A stretch of DNA of 64,000 bases from Ceratobasidium sp. AG-K (taxonomy: Eukaryota > Basidiomycota > Agaricomycetes > Cantharellales > Ceratobasidiaceae): the NCBI GenBank assembly GCA_037039685.1, contig JAWNGF010000001.1, positions 7,006,001 through 7,070,000 of the forward strand. The letters are read 5' to 3'. Below the pieces are notes generated by a model. The model did no database searches, had not been told where the DNA came from, and saw only the letters and a program-made list of their open reading frames with translations. Position 1 is the first letter of the stretch, and each line of letters begins with the position of its first letter. Both the position numbers and the translations under genes were made by a program. Below, piece by piece: positions 23,401 to 35,060 of this stretch.

Positions 23401-26400
23401 CTATCGCAGAGAGCATATTCAAGCCAGAAGATATCGAAGCCGTGCTTCCGACTTTCCCTGTTCAAGAGGGTGTTTTGTTTCAGGCGCTTGTTTCACCTAC
23501 ACATTACGTTCAACATTTTATCTATCGCGTCAATGAAGAAATTGAAACCGAGCATATATACAAGGCCTGGACGAAAGTGATTTCTTTGTATCCTATTCTT
23601 CGGTGAGCTTCAGTTTGCAGCCACTCGCATGTTACTCATAATATTTTGAAGAGCCGCTTTCCTAGTTGAAGATACCCCATTACAGGTTATACTACGCCCA
23701 GAAGCGGTCCAAGTACCATTTACTGTACAACAGCCCTCTTCGTTCGCCGAGCCAAAGCCTTTCGTAAACTGGTTCTACGCGTCCGAGAAAGACCGCATCT
23801 CCATTCAAATCAATAGCGACTTGACGAGCCCAGCGTTTCGTATCAACGTCTACGAGTCGAGTGATCGTTTTATGGTCGTATCTCTCAGTCATGCAGTCTA
23901 TGATGGACTCGCTTTGCCCAACCTGATGCGAAACCTGGATGCTGTAATTTCAGGCAAAGTAACTCACGAGGTGGTTCCATTGCAGCCTATCCTCGACGCC
24001 ATTCAGTTCGCCCAAGAATCCGCTCGACAGTTCTGGGTCCGGAAACTTCATGATCTTCATCCCAGGCCTCCACAGCGCCGTCCCGCCAACCCTTATACTC
24101 AAAATATTCGTCGGACAATGTCATTTTCTTACACTGAAACGCAAGCGGCATGCCGGGCTCATCACACTACATTACAAGCTCTAGGATGCGCGTCGTATGC
24201 GCTGGCTGGCCGCGACTGCCTAGGGTGGCGCAACGACGTAGTGTTTGGTGTAAGCCAAAATCTTTGTTCACTCAATCTTCCGCGCTAATGGCTCTCGTTT
24301 AGGTCGTACGGTCCGGCCGGTCTCTTCCTGTTGACGATATTGATACTACTGTGGCCCATTGGTGTCTCTAGTTCCATTTGTTCTCGGTTTACATAACCGC
24401 GCCTCGTCCGAGGTGCTTCAAAACTCACAAGCCGAGCTGGCTTCGACACTACTATACGAGCATACGCAGCTAGGGCACATTCAACGTTGGGCCGGCACCC
24501 AGCCTCTATTCGAAGCGCTCTTCTCCTGTCGTATAGAAGAGAAGCGGGTTCCGTACAAGTCATTTGAGCATTGCGAAACCAAGGCTCCGTCGACTGAGGT
24601 AAGTTATGATACATTCTGCGTTTACAATGGTACTAAATAGACCCAGTTTATCCTTTCTACCGAAATGCTTGCAAACCCCGGCGATAACACTGTCGAGCTC
24701 AGGGTGGCATTCACTCAGGAGCTCGACGCCGGAGTAGTGGAGCGCTTGCTCGCTAGCTTTGAAGACCACTTCAAGTCACTCGCTCATGGAGATTCCATCC
24801 CCTCCCCCACTACCGCGTCTCCTGACGAAGGTCACCTTGGTCCGCATCCCCAAGACCAATCGCAAGGCATTGAACACGAGAATGCGAACCCAGAACTAGA
24901 AAACGCGCTCGTTGGCGCGGTGGCATCCCTCTTACAGGCAGAACCTTCCCTAGTCAAGGTCGACACGTCCTTGGTATCCCTAGGCCTGACCTCATTGAAG
25001 GCCATAACCTTGTCTCGCAGGCTGAAGAACTCGGGCATATTTGTATCTCCCATCGACATTATTCAAGCAGATACAATCAAAAAGATTTCTCCCAAATGCA
25101 GCACATCCAGACATGGCCCAACGGAGTCGAATGCCAAGAGCGAGGGCCAGGAGTGGCTCGACGGCCTCGTCCGCGACCTGAGAAAGGAGGTGGAGATAGA
25201 TAATTTAAAACTTTCAGGAGAAGACGAGGTGCAGCTTGCTTGTGCCACCGCTCTGCAAGCCGGAATGCTTTCTCAGGCGAGTAGGATTATCCAACCCCCT
25301 CTGATTCTGCTGACACTCTCCACAGACCATCAGCTCCGATGACCGTCTCTACGTTCATGGGTTTACCTTCAAGCTAAAACCAGGATGCACCATCGAAAAG
25401 CTCAAGTCCAGCTGGGAGCAAATAATTCAAGACGTAGACATTTTGCGTACCTCATTCACGTTTGCAGAAGGGCTCGGTCGCTGGATCCAAGTCGTACATT
25501 CAAAGGTCGACCTCCCATGGACTTCAACTCCATTCAGGGACCCATACTCCGCGCTTGCCGAATTCATTTCCACTCTCCCTTTCACCGACGTCGACGATTT
25601 TAAACAACCACCCCTACGCCTTTGTCATTTCAACCTCGACGGAAGTGACTATCTTCTAGTCGTCCTACACCACGCGTTGTACGACGGAATCTCGCTTCCT
25701 CTCTTATTCAACCGATTCAGAGCGTGCTACCATGAAGATAGCCTACCAGCGCAAGCCTCTTTCCATCACCTGGTACCCCAGATACTACTCTCCGAACACT
25801 TGGGGACCCCATATTGGGCGAAACGACTCCGAGGAGCTGAACCGCTTATACTCCCTCGCGAACCAAATACGCCGCCTGGAGCCTGGCGAAGCTCAGTAGA
25901 ATGTCAGGTCAAGGCGGCCGAAATCCAGCGCACGTGCCGACGCTATCAGGTCAATTCACAATGCTTAGGACAGGCTGCTATGGCCAAGATCCTGGCTGGG
26001 ATGTCTGGACGTAATGACGTAGTTTTCGGTCAGGTCACTTCTGGGAGAACTCTTTCTGGTGCAGAGGAAGTTATCGGGCCGGTATTCGTGAGTAAGCAGT
26101 GTGTTCGTTGGATTTGAGCCTGACTTGGCGACCCCCACGCTAGAATACGATCCCTTGTCGTATAAGCTTATCATCCTACCGGACCTATAGTGACCTTTTA
26201 CGTGGAATTCAGCACTCGAACAACGAGAGTCTCTCATACCAGCATGCCTCGTTACGCTCGATCCAGCGCGAGCTTGGAATTAAATCGCTCATCGACGCGC
26301 TCTTCCTATTTCAACCAGACGTCTCTGTCTCTGCGTCCGGGCTGTCCCCTATCTGGGATTCGGTGGAGCGAGCAAACAAGGGGGAAACGAAAACACAGGT

Positions 26401-28744
26401 TCGTATTAGTGCTTAACTACTGGAGCACTATGCTAACTTGGCATCAATAGTATGGTTTGAACGTTGAGCTCTACCAGACTTCTAATGGTTTCACGATCCG
26501 GGCTTCCTGTTCGGCCGCCGTTATGGATCAGACTAGGCTTGCTGAACTTCTCTCCGAGTTTAGCCGTACGCTCCACCAGATCAGCACCCAGCCTACCAGT
26601 CTTGTCGACGACAAAAATACCCCTGATGTTCCTCGGCTTGATCCTTCAGAAAGAGTGCCTGTTCCTCGCGACCCCGGTTTCCAAGGATCAAGCACCGGTA
26701 CCCATACTCCTGAATTCGACGGGTGGTCTGAAACCCAGCTCAAGTTCAAGGATATCCTCATCGGATTCACCAAGGTTCCCGCTTCTACGGTTCGCCCGTC
26801 TTCGCAGCTTGCTGCGCTCGGTCTAGATTCAATTTCATCAGTTCAGTTGGCCAGCATAGCGAAACGCTCCGGAATCAAGCTTTCCGCTTCAGATCTCGCC
26901 AAGTGCACAACTGTTACAGACGTGGCCGCTGTCATTGCCAAAAAGTCCGGATCGGCTGAGCCCAAGCCATCTACAACACTTTCCTGTCCGCTCCTCGACG
27001 ACCAGATCATCTCCCAGGCTCGCTCGGATCTACCAGCAAGTCTACGATCATCCGTAGAAAGCTTCCTGCCAGCTACTCCCGGTATGGACTTTATTATATC
27101 TTCCTGGGCGCGCAGCGGGGGATGGCGGTTCCAACATGCTTTCACATTTAAAGTATCCCCCTTCGCTGATTCTTCAAAACTGCATCACGCATGGGACGAT
27201 CTCGTCGAGCGACATGCCATACTGCGCTCGATCTTTACCCACGTGGCTGATCGGAATATTTTGTGCGTTCTCAAGCCAGGGTCAATTCGAACACCTTGGA
27301 TTGAACTTGTTCTCGAAACGGACAAGGACGATCTAGAGGAGGTCGGACGGGTAGCGAGAGCGACTGTTGTGAACCCCCCTCTGCTTCGTGGCGGACCTGC
27401 GTCAAGGGTAACGTACATTCGTGGGAACGAAGGGGATTATTTGGTCTTGGAGATGCACCATGCATTGTATGGTGAGTATTTCTGCTCAATTGGGGAATTT
27501 GACATGCTGACCGCATACAGACGCTTGGAGTTTCAACATGATCCTACGTGATTTAAACGACCTTTACTCAGGGAAGGTCCCTACCAGCAGGAACGACTTG
27601 GCGTTCTTGACAAACACAATAGCGCCGCGAAACGGTATCGACGAACAACGAGCCTACTGGGAAACTGCGCTACATGGGTTCCAACCTCCGTTGGTCGAGT
27701 TGGCAGCCCCCCAGTCCTCCCTTCACCGTTCAACCAACAGAGGGCAGCTGCTCAAACGCGTTCAAACCCCCTTGCTCCTCTCACTTGGATTGCTGCAAGC
27801 GGCAGCCATAACCCGTCAACAGCTCTCACGCACAGCTCGGCTCATCGCCGGAACTTTGGCGGCTTCCGGTGTTTGCCTATCCGCGCTAGAGTTTGCTCGG
27901 CATTCCAACACCGACCCGCGCCTTCCGGCGGCACGCACCCACTGCGTATTCCGTGATGTCGTGTTTGGGTTCAGCGCATTCCATAAGCTAGCTATGGGAC
28001 AGAACTTGCCACTACACATGGTTCTGTTGGCGTGCTGGGCCAGGGTCCAAGCGAGGAAGTCGGAGGATGGAAGGCAAGGTGTTGTATTTGGGCTTCTACA
28101 CGGTGGTCGTGGGCTCGATGGCACGGACGAAGTCGCGGCGCCCTGTATCAACATCTTACCGGTGTATGTACGTGAACCACTCCGGGGAGATGTCTTTACC
28201 ATCGCCGGAGCAGTTCAAAGTGATCTCCGGGGACGATCCGCTCTGGTTGAACAAAGTCGGCTTCAAGATGTGAGCTCTTGGGTCGGTGCCTCCGGGAAGC
28301 CACTGTTCCATTATTTCGTGAACATGTTGAAGGTCCCGTCGGCAAGTGGCAATGATAAACCTTCCTCCGGTATTCTGGAGCGCATAAAGGTTAGCTATTT
28401 CCTTTTTGGGAAACAAAACCCGACTTGACAACACCATTCTTTCCCATTAGGTTCCCCGAAGCCAAAATGTCACCTTGATAGACACAAATAGAGTCGTGGC
28501 GTCATCGCTAGCAATCATGGGAGAAGTTCAGGTGAGTTTGCTGGAATACTTGGAGTGGCTCGGAACTGATCGATCCCAGGACGATTGTATGATCGAGATA
28601 TTTTTTGACAGCAAGAGGGATAGTATTGGAATGGAAGTGTCCTGCAAATCAAGTGTCCTATCAGAGAGCGAGGCGAGCATGCTTGCAGAGGCGTGGGGGC
28701 GTGAAGTTGTTGCTGCATTCAGCTTGCCCAGTGCCATCGCCTGA
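20453..28744 (+). CDS. Single-adenylation hydroxamate siderophore NRPS, domain order (half C)-A-T-C-T-C-T-C
   Basis: Roughly 2,500 residues from about 14 exons; ATG at 20453, TGA at 28742-28744. The first ~230 residues resemble the second half of a condensation domain. The A domain (~21170-23080) shows SGTTGTPKGCLLNHRG (A3, split by an intron), FYGPTEATIG (A5), YCTGDL (A7) and GRIDTQIKLRGVRIE (A8). Three carrier sites follow: CGMDSLKL (~23200), LGLTSLKA (~24990) and LGLDSISS (~26825). Three condensation domains carry SHAVYDG (~23890), HHALYDG (~25670) and HHALYDAW (~27460-27530, split by an intron). Ferrichrome synthetases end in T-C-T-C repeats, and a single-A synthetase of this kind makes a trimeric hydroxamate in white-rot basidiomycetes (basidioferrin). 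One A domain plus three T-C pairs implies iterative loading of one acylated hydroxyornithine. The intron at ~22572 has a GC donor. Confidence 0.88.
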
Positions 28745-29310
28745 TAGCCACCCTCCTCGGCCCAGTCTTGGCCCCTATTCTCATTGTATACATTTGCCCA
28801 AATATAGTTAGATATGAATCTCTCGAGGTGCTCGGAACCTTCAACACGTCCAACGACGGCTAGATGGCAACAAAAGCAAATAGTCAATCAAGACCCGTGG
28901 CCAAACAAATGCATCGAATGACAAATGGAACGCGAGCAATGCTTTTGTTCTTGTTGTCGGGTGCGACTCGGAGACTTGGACCACGGAGATCTTGGGCGGG
29001 AGCAAACACCGCCTCTAATCGTATAAAACTGCGACTAAAATCTACAGATAATGAGGACTACCCCGTAGGCTACTGCTTCCCTTGGCGATCCTCCACGGCC
29101 TCGCTCTAGGCTCCATCGGGTGACAATCTGAATAGCCGCGCATCATTGCTCATATACCGTATCTCTCCGGAGCTTGCACTAGACTGTTCTTGCAGCCCCT
29201 CTTACGTCCCGAGGCTTCGACGGTCAGCACTCTCCGGGCCGCGAAATTCGATATAAATTCCTAGGACACCAGTCTTCTCTCTAAACCTTACCACTCACCC
29301 CTCCTTCAAC
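28745..29310. promoter_or_regulatory. Intergenic region after the NRPS, promoter of the DUF6593-like gene
   Basis: These 566 bp carry no supported ORF. A TATA-like TATAAA at 29252-29257 lies about 55 bp before the next start codon. GATAA occurs once (~29047) as TACAGATAA, without the full iron-GATA consensus. Confidence 0.4.
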
Positions 29311-30592
29311 ATGATCCTCGAGCTTGCATCCGATAATCCCCTCCACACTCTCATCCGAGTTCCCAACACCGACGATGTCCTGTATCGCATTACCTCGGTC
29401 CAAAACCTTAACCATCTCGGAGACCTGCTGGGTTGGACAACCACACTAGCTGTCAGCGGCTCGGCCAGTTCCTCAATGTCGAAAAGCAAGGCCCGAAGAG
29501 ATGTCGCTAAAATTGTGTGGGACCATGATGGAGAGACAGTCACGATGGCAGAATCCGGATACACCATCTCCAGTCACCTGGTGTTCGACTTGCAAGAGCG
29601 CAGCCAGTACGTGTTTAGCACAATTTAACGTCGTACGATTTCCAACGTGTCTTTTTGACAACTAGGCGTCCGATTGAAATTGAAGTTCAGGAAGGGCTGG
29701 TTTGGAAGGGGGACATCAGTGGTCTGCATTTGATGCAGCAAGGGTCGTCAGGAGAGACTCCAGTTGCCACACTACGTCCATGCCGACGATTCATTCATGG
29801 GCGGCTTGTCCGGAAGGTTACGCAGCGATTTGACGAATTGGACGTATCCGACGATGTCATTGATCGTGTCGGTTTGAATACAATCATGGGTACGAACCGG
29901 AAAACCATCTCAGCCACCGACCCTGCATGCTAACGATCCCCCCAGCTACGTTTACGGTCGTCACTACAGCTAGACAGAGGCGCTTCGGTATTGTTCCCCG
30001 GCGAGTTGAAGTTCCAAATTCTTCCGACTCGGACTCGGTTAGCTCCTCAGTTCAATACGAAGACAGCGACAACGAGGTGCTCAGGCTGGACAATAGCGAT
30101 CTGATGGAGCCCAACGACTCGGATTACGACTCGGAAGACCCAGATGCGCCTTCACCACACTATTCTCCCCCTGGCACCGCGCACGGATCAAATGCTTACA
30201 ACCTCGCATCTACTTCGTCCAGAGCCGCCCCTGCAGACGATGTTACGCCTCGCCCTCACCAAGCTGGGTTCGATGATGTGCTCATCGTTACACCCGAGTC
30301 ACGTCGGCCTTCTGCCCAGTCGGGAGTCAATACCGGTTTCGAAAACGATTTTAATCCGGGCCCCATGCCCGCTACGTCTAAGAACCCCTCGTCCACTCGT
30401 CATTCGAATAAAAAAGAGCGGTCGAAGGATAAACAAAAGGGCGACGTTCTCGGTGCTCTCCCATTGTCATCCGCACTCGCTAGCCTCGGCCTAGGTCCGC
30501 GCTATAGCCGTAGGCGTAGCGCGGTGGATGCGAGCGACGAGTCTGAAGAGAAGCTCAAAAAATGGGGACGAAGTCGTGGTCTGTCTTTCTAA
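29311..30592 (+). CDS. DUF6593-like basidiomycete protein with Ser/Asp-rich tail
   Basis: There are three exons: 29311 to ~29605, ~29668 to ~29890, and ~29945 to 30592 (TAA). The N-terminal ~180 residues look like a beta-rich basidiomycete domain: ILELASDNPLHTLIRVPN, VLYRITSVQN, DVAKIVWDHDGETVTMAESG, then EIEVQEGLVWKGD and FTVVTTARQRRFGIVPR. The pattern Y-R-I-T-S ... A-K-I-x-W-x-x-D-G-E-x-V resembles DUF6593, common in Agaricomycetes and of unknown function. The rest is low-complexity: acidic (DSDNEVLRLDNSD, DYDSEDPD), then basic (NKKERSKDKQK), ending WGRSRGLSF. No membrane span or signal peptide is seen. It lies next to the NRPS but lacks an iron-GATA element, so I do not place it in the siderophore cluster. 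Confidence 0.6.
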
Positions 30593-30976
30593 CTAAACCT
30601 GTCTTGCCTTTCTCACGGACGATTGACGAAAATAACGTGCCATTGATCCCAAGTATATATCCCTTCCATAGTGCTATCTTTGTTGTAGTGTCTCATCATC
30701 GCATTTCTCCAATCTACTGTCCACTAGTTCTTGTAGGTCTCAATCCAATCCCGCCATGATTTTCGTGATCACGCAAACACAATTTTTATCATTGTATATA
30801 TGTGAATATATGCATAGTATTATAAGGAGTGTGTAATTTACACAAAGATAAGTGACGTTCATAAGAGCCTAGTCCGCATAGAAGTACTACTGATACAGCC
30901 AATTTGAGCGAAAGAGAACAGAAATGATAATAAGAATCAACTGTCAACCACCATTCCCCGCGATTGGACGAGAGCA
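30593..30976. other. Convergent spacer
   Basis: This AT-rich 384 bp stretch between two stop codons includes runs such as tgtatatatgtgaatatatg at 30795-30814 and looks like 3' UTRs. No gene is supported. Confidence 0.5.
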
Positions 30977-32215
30977 TTAGAATCCGAGGCCGTCATCGCA
31001 CTCACGCCGAATGTTCCTCATCCTCGCCTTGAGCTCCTTTACCGGAATTCCAGTGCGCTTGCTCTCACGCCTGCATTCATTTTTTTGCGCACGCCTCCGA
31101 AGGACAGGCACATCTCGATCATCGGTCATCATTTTCCCGGTCTGGAGTAACTCGCGCACGATGGAAGTGTGTATCACTTCGCATTCGGACTTGGAATCCC
31201 AGTGTCGGCCCCGTGCATCCGGTCGCTTGAAGAACCGGTCGCACCCACGACAACAGTAAGGGGTTTCACCGGTATGAACACGCTGGAATAAACGCACTGT
31301 TAGCCATGGCATCGTACGGGTTGAGTAGGTGTATCTTACCTGATGACGCGACCAATCATGTTTCCTTGCAAAGTCGAGTTTGCACGGTAACTCGTCTGCT
31401 GAATGGCCCGGGTGACGGCAGCCGAACGGGCGATCAGGATTATTAGTTGGGAATGGTTGGCCATAGTTTCCTGTACGCGCTGTCCGGATGGCCAGAGTCA
31501 CCCGTTGGGCTCCCGTTGAACGTTTTGGAACTGGGGTTAGACGCCTTGGAGTGCTGGCCGGAGAGGGTAAGGATGAGCTCGGAAGCGAAGAGGAAGCCGA
31601 GGCCAGGCTCGGGGTCACGTCCGGGCTAGAGCGGAGATCCGGAGTAACTGGGTTACATGCACCAAATATAGCGGTTGGATTGACAGACGACCCGATGTTC
31701 TTTGCTGCGTCCAAGTTGAGCTGCGAGAGACGGCAGATCTCATCATACCCGTTGTAGCGACGGGTGCGGCGCAACGGTCGGTCGGTCGGAGGTGGGGTTG
31801 GTAGGCCAGCATGGAAGCCGCCGGGAGGCGCCGTCGCGTGTGCTTTCTTGGGTGTATTAGGCGAGGAGCTTGGAGGAGTCGCTAGCGGAGCCAAGGAAGG
31901 CGCGCCGGGGACGGTCAGCAACTCGGAGCCATCGGTCGGCGCGAACGGATTATCAACCCAGCCATCATTGAGGAGACCGCTGAAGCCGTTTAAAGCGGGT
32001 GGCGGCGCCATGATATCTGCGGGGTTACAAGTAGGCGAGTCGTTAAAAAGAGCATTGTCGGCAACCGAGGGGAGTGAGAAGTCGAAGGGTATGCCCGTGA
32101 CATATCCATCGACTTGGTTGAAATCGAACAGCTCGGCGTCAAAATTGAACGACGAAGTAGCTGACTCCATGAAGACGTTGTAGTTTCCATCAAGGAAAGT
32201 CATCGAGGAATCCAT
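30977..32215 (-). CDS. C2H2 zinc-finger transcription factor
   Basis: ATG is at 32215 and the stop at 30977. One intron (~31340-31284) falls between the two fingers, after RHQ and before [11 protein letters not shown]. The acidic, Asn/Phe-rich N-terminus (residues 1-90) could be an activation domain. The middle is Ser/Pro-rich. The DNA-binding part is [19 protein letters not shown] followed by [20 protein letters not shown] and [20 protein letters not shown]. The linker HTGETPY is the classic C2H2 linker, and the second finger ends with a Ser/Cys-containing variant instead of a clean HxxxH. A basic tail ([17 protein letters not shown]) may hold a nuclear localisation signal. The target genes are unknown. 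It lies 2 kb from the siderophore cluster, but its family is not the GATA type expected for iron control. Confidence 0.8.
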   Translation of the reverse strand: [412 protein letters not shown]

Positions 32216-33117
32216 GGTCTACGGAAGCATCGCGTTAGCTATGTAGAAAACAAAGAGTCGAACGGCTTACATATAAGGTAGAAGTTAGTGGGTATTGGGG
32301 ATTAGTTGATTCTTCGGTTAGGTGTAAAGTTCGTACTATAGTATATACGTCAGTCCAGCGAAGGGCCAGCGCAGGAAGCCAGCAACTTACAAAGGCCACT
32401 TCCAGAGTGGTCGCAAATCCAAAGGTCGTAAGGGCACGAAGTGCTAGGAGACGAAAAGGGGGATGGGAGGTAGGTTCCTATCCTACCCCACCACCCCCAT
32501 TAAGTAGGCGTGCGGTACGAGTAATAGTTCGCCATACTCCGGCGTGCACAGAGCACAAGAAAGAGTGCTCGCTCAACTCCGTAGCCGCTCATGGCGAACA
32601 AATTCCCTAATTAGGTAACCCCTTTCATTCTGAATTCGGAACACGGTGAGGAGAAGGCTAAACTATAGTAATAAGCGCAGTGGTCCTTGTTCGCGAGCAG
32701 GCACACCGAGGAGAACACACGTCTCATCGACGATCGCACAAGGAAGACCATACCCAAATTAAGAGCGGTCTTTGTTTCGTTGAGGGCCCTGACTCATGGA
32801 CGATTATGTCAACTCGAGGCACTGGCTTCGAAACAAAGGATTCATCCTTGCGCTCTAGATTTCGCGAAGTAATTGCATGCTGTGCAGCGCGTCGTTAGGC
32901 GGTAATGACACCAATAGTCCGTTTAAAACTCAAAATAGCAGAGTCGAGGATGGCAGATGGTTTGGGCGCCAGTTCGAGTTGGTCGGATGAATTGTTAATT
33001 CAAGAGCACAAGCAGATGTGTTTCAAGGCAGGAATCATGATAAACTCGCCTAGGGTGCTACAGCGATAATGCGCAAAATAATGACAGAAAGCAACGATCC
33101 AGACCCGAATATGATAA
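32216..33117. promoter_or_regulatory. Long promoter region of the zinc-finger gene
   Basis: About 900 bp lie between the zinc-finger start and the eS21 stop. The first ~180 bp look spliced or UTR-like (several GT...AG pairs). A short inverted repeat GTAGG-7 nt-CCTAC sits near 32470. Plus-strand ORFs at 32407 and 32680 have no recognisable motif. I see no gene. Confidence 0.4.
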
Positions 33118-33547
33118 TCACTTTTGGTAGGACCATACGTTCTTCAACACTACGACAGTCTCAGTCAAACGGCAGCCAGATATAATACGTTGATCAGTAC
33201 TCACAGCCCGCCTTGGTTGCTAGCCTGTTTAAGCTGTCGTCAGACTCGCCCATCGCCCGAACCTGCCCGCAGATGGCGAACATGGTGGAAGTACCCTGCG
33301 CCTTTCCGTTCGCATCAACGTCGGCAACAGAAATCTGAACGGATGCGTGGTCCTTGGAGGTAATCAATCGGTCTTTAAAACGGCCAGGGATCAGTTTTGC
33401 ATATAGGGTGGACGCATAGATAGTGCATACTGGTCGCTGCGCATTTGCGAGGGACGTAAAGGTCAACAAGGACACCCTAACGCGAAACTATGTGTGAGCT
33501 CGCGCAGGTATCATTTATTCCGCCAAACTCGCCTGATCGTTTTCCAT
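33118..33547 (-). CDS. RPS21: 40S ribosomal protein eS21 (RPS21)
   Basis: Four exons on the minus strand, 33547-33533, 33476-33431, 33372-33205 and 33149-33118, join to exactly 86 codons plus TGA. The product is a small-subunit ribosomal protein that acts in the cytosol. The joined protein starts MENDQGVLVDLYVPRKCAAT, continues NRLITSKDHASVQISVADVD, FAICGQVRAMGESDDSLNRL, and ends GLLKNVWSYQK, matching the yeast protein end to end in length and motif order. The first exon codes five residues only, and intron 1 begins GCGAGT, so it is a GC-AG intron. The gene is divergent from aprataxin with 156 bp between start codons. Confidence 0.93.
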
Positions 33548-33703
33548 CCTAGCTTATTGAATCAAGCGTTTGTGACGTTGGAAGATGTGTGGACGACGTG
33601 TTTGGATCCGGCCTGGGTGGCTGATGGGCCTAGCTAGTACCGAAACAAGCGCCAAGAGCTTACCATCTTGGTTCTGTCACGCGCCTGCTTAACGATACGC
33701 GTC

Positions 33704-34622
33704 ATGTCTTTTCGCGCTGCGCTCAGAAGCTATGTGCTGGCAAAGACGGAAGATCTAGGCTCAGATATTCTTCTCAGTGAAAGCGAAATGTGTATCACAA
33801 TTTTTGATAAATTTCCCAAGGTGTGATATGCGTACCGGCATGTTCGAGTAGCCACATAACTCAGTAATGGAGAACCAACGCCGATGTTTATATGCAGGCC
33901 ATTTTCCACTTTCTCGTACTCCCCAAGCTCGGAGAAAATATTTCGGCTAAAAATACTACAAACTTATCAACACTGCTCCGTTGGGATAAAAACGCTGCGT
34001 TGGAATTGCTTAAACATATGCAGCACGAGGCAGAAAGCACCAGATTGATGATCGAAGATGAGATGATGAAGCGCTATGGGTTCAAGTGGGGTGTATGGAT
34101 AGGATTTCACGCTGTGCCTTCTATGGGTGAGTAACTGGAGACTAATTGAAGGAGGAGGTCTAACGCGGCTGGCGTTTTTAGATCATCTTCATCTTCATGT
34201 TTTATCGTCGGACCTGTGCTCGCCAGCTTTAAAGAAGAAACAGCACTACAACTCGTTTCGTCCGGACTTGGGTTTCTTCTTGAATCTTGAGGATGTTCTC
34301 AAGTGGTTTGAGCTTCCAACAGCAACGCCATTCTCAAAAGGCCCAACCTTTGAGGCCGTAAGTCAAGCTTTCCCCTTCACCGCGATTCCTCCACCAATAT
34401 GATTTCACGCCTGCACAGAAGGCTGCAATACCTGGGCAAAAATACGAGCCATTACTCAAGTCTGAGCTCGAATGTTTCAAGTGTCAAGAGACATTCAAGA
34501 CGATCCCTCAGTTGAAGCAACATCTACAAAAAGAATGGGACCAGCTCGAACATGATCATTCCATGGGGAAGGGTCCACGGACCAGCAGCGCGGAGGAGGA
34601 GCCTGATAAAACAGATAGCTGA
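33704..34622 (+). CDS. HNT3: Aprataxin/Hnt3, DNA 5'-adenylate hydrolase (HIT plus zinc finger)
   Basis: Aprataxin removes AMP from abortive DNA ligation ends in the nucleus. Exon 1 is 33704-33820 and exon 2 begins at 33897. Later introns are at ~34124-34181 and ~34358-34420, with the stop at 34620-34622. The N-terminus SFRAALRSYVLAKTEDL is followed by DKFPKAIFHFLVLPKL, the start of the HIT fold. The active-site strand is read across intron 2 as HAVPSMDHLHLHVLSSDL, carrying the catalytic H-x-H-x-H motif. NSFRPDLGFF follows. The C-terminal zinc finger is ELECFKCQETFKTIPQLKQH with the second His in HLQKEWDQLEHDH. No FHA domain is present, as is usual for fungal forms. The motifs are complete and the frame is open throughout. 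Confidence 0.88.
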
Positions 34623-35060
34623 GGCTGATTGCCTAGTTACCCGTACTCTCTATATTTAGGGAGGTATGAGCGTACGAGTGCTGGTAGGGTCTACTTCAAA
34701 GTTGGCTAAGCGCGTGGTGGAGTTATTCATGAATATTGATCAACGTTTAGAACTGGTAGTGTATATCGAGCTGTTGAGCTCCTTTTTTAAACTCCTCCAG
34801 AATCCTCCGTCCATGGACTGTACATAGAGTATCTAGGTTGTGGTCTACGGCTCTGCAGAGCATTGCTCGTGAAACGGTTGAGCGAATACGAAGAATCCTT
34901 AAGCTAAATATATTTTTTGGAATTTTGGTCTTTCTCGCATGCCCGGCTTGCGTCACGGATTTGCTAGAATCCCAAAGAAAATATGGCGGATTTTGTCAGA
35001 GTTCAAATATAGCGAAAGGACCTATAGAAAGGATCAAGATTCGACCATACAAGAGAACTC
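34623..35060. other. Convergent spacer
   Basis: These 438 bp lie between the aprataxin stop and the degenerate end of the first BTB gene. Plus-strand ORF 34838-35107 is a shadow with no motif. The stretch is AT-rich and I see no gene. Confidence 0.4.

Noticed and set aside
30795..30830. TATA-like run as a promoter
   Set aside because: It lies between two stop codons of convergent genes and is better read as 3' UTR sequence.
29311..32215. Including the DUF6593-like and zinc-finger genes in the siderophore cluster
   Set aside because: No iron-GATA element seen upstream and no pathway role; treated as neighbours.
32407..32898. Plus-strand ORFs in the zinc-finger promoter
   Set aside because: Overlapping frames with no family motif or splice partners.
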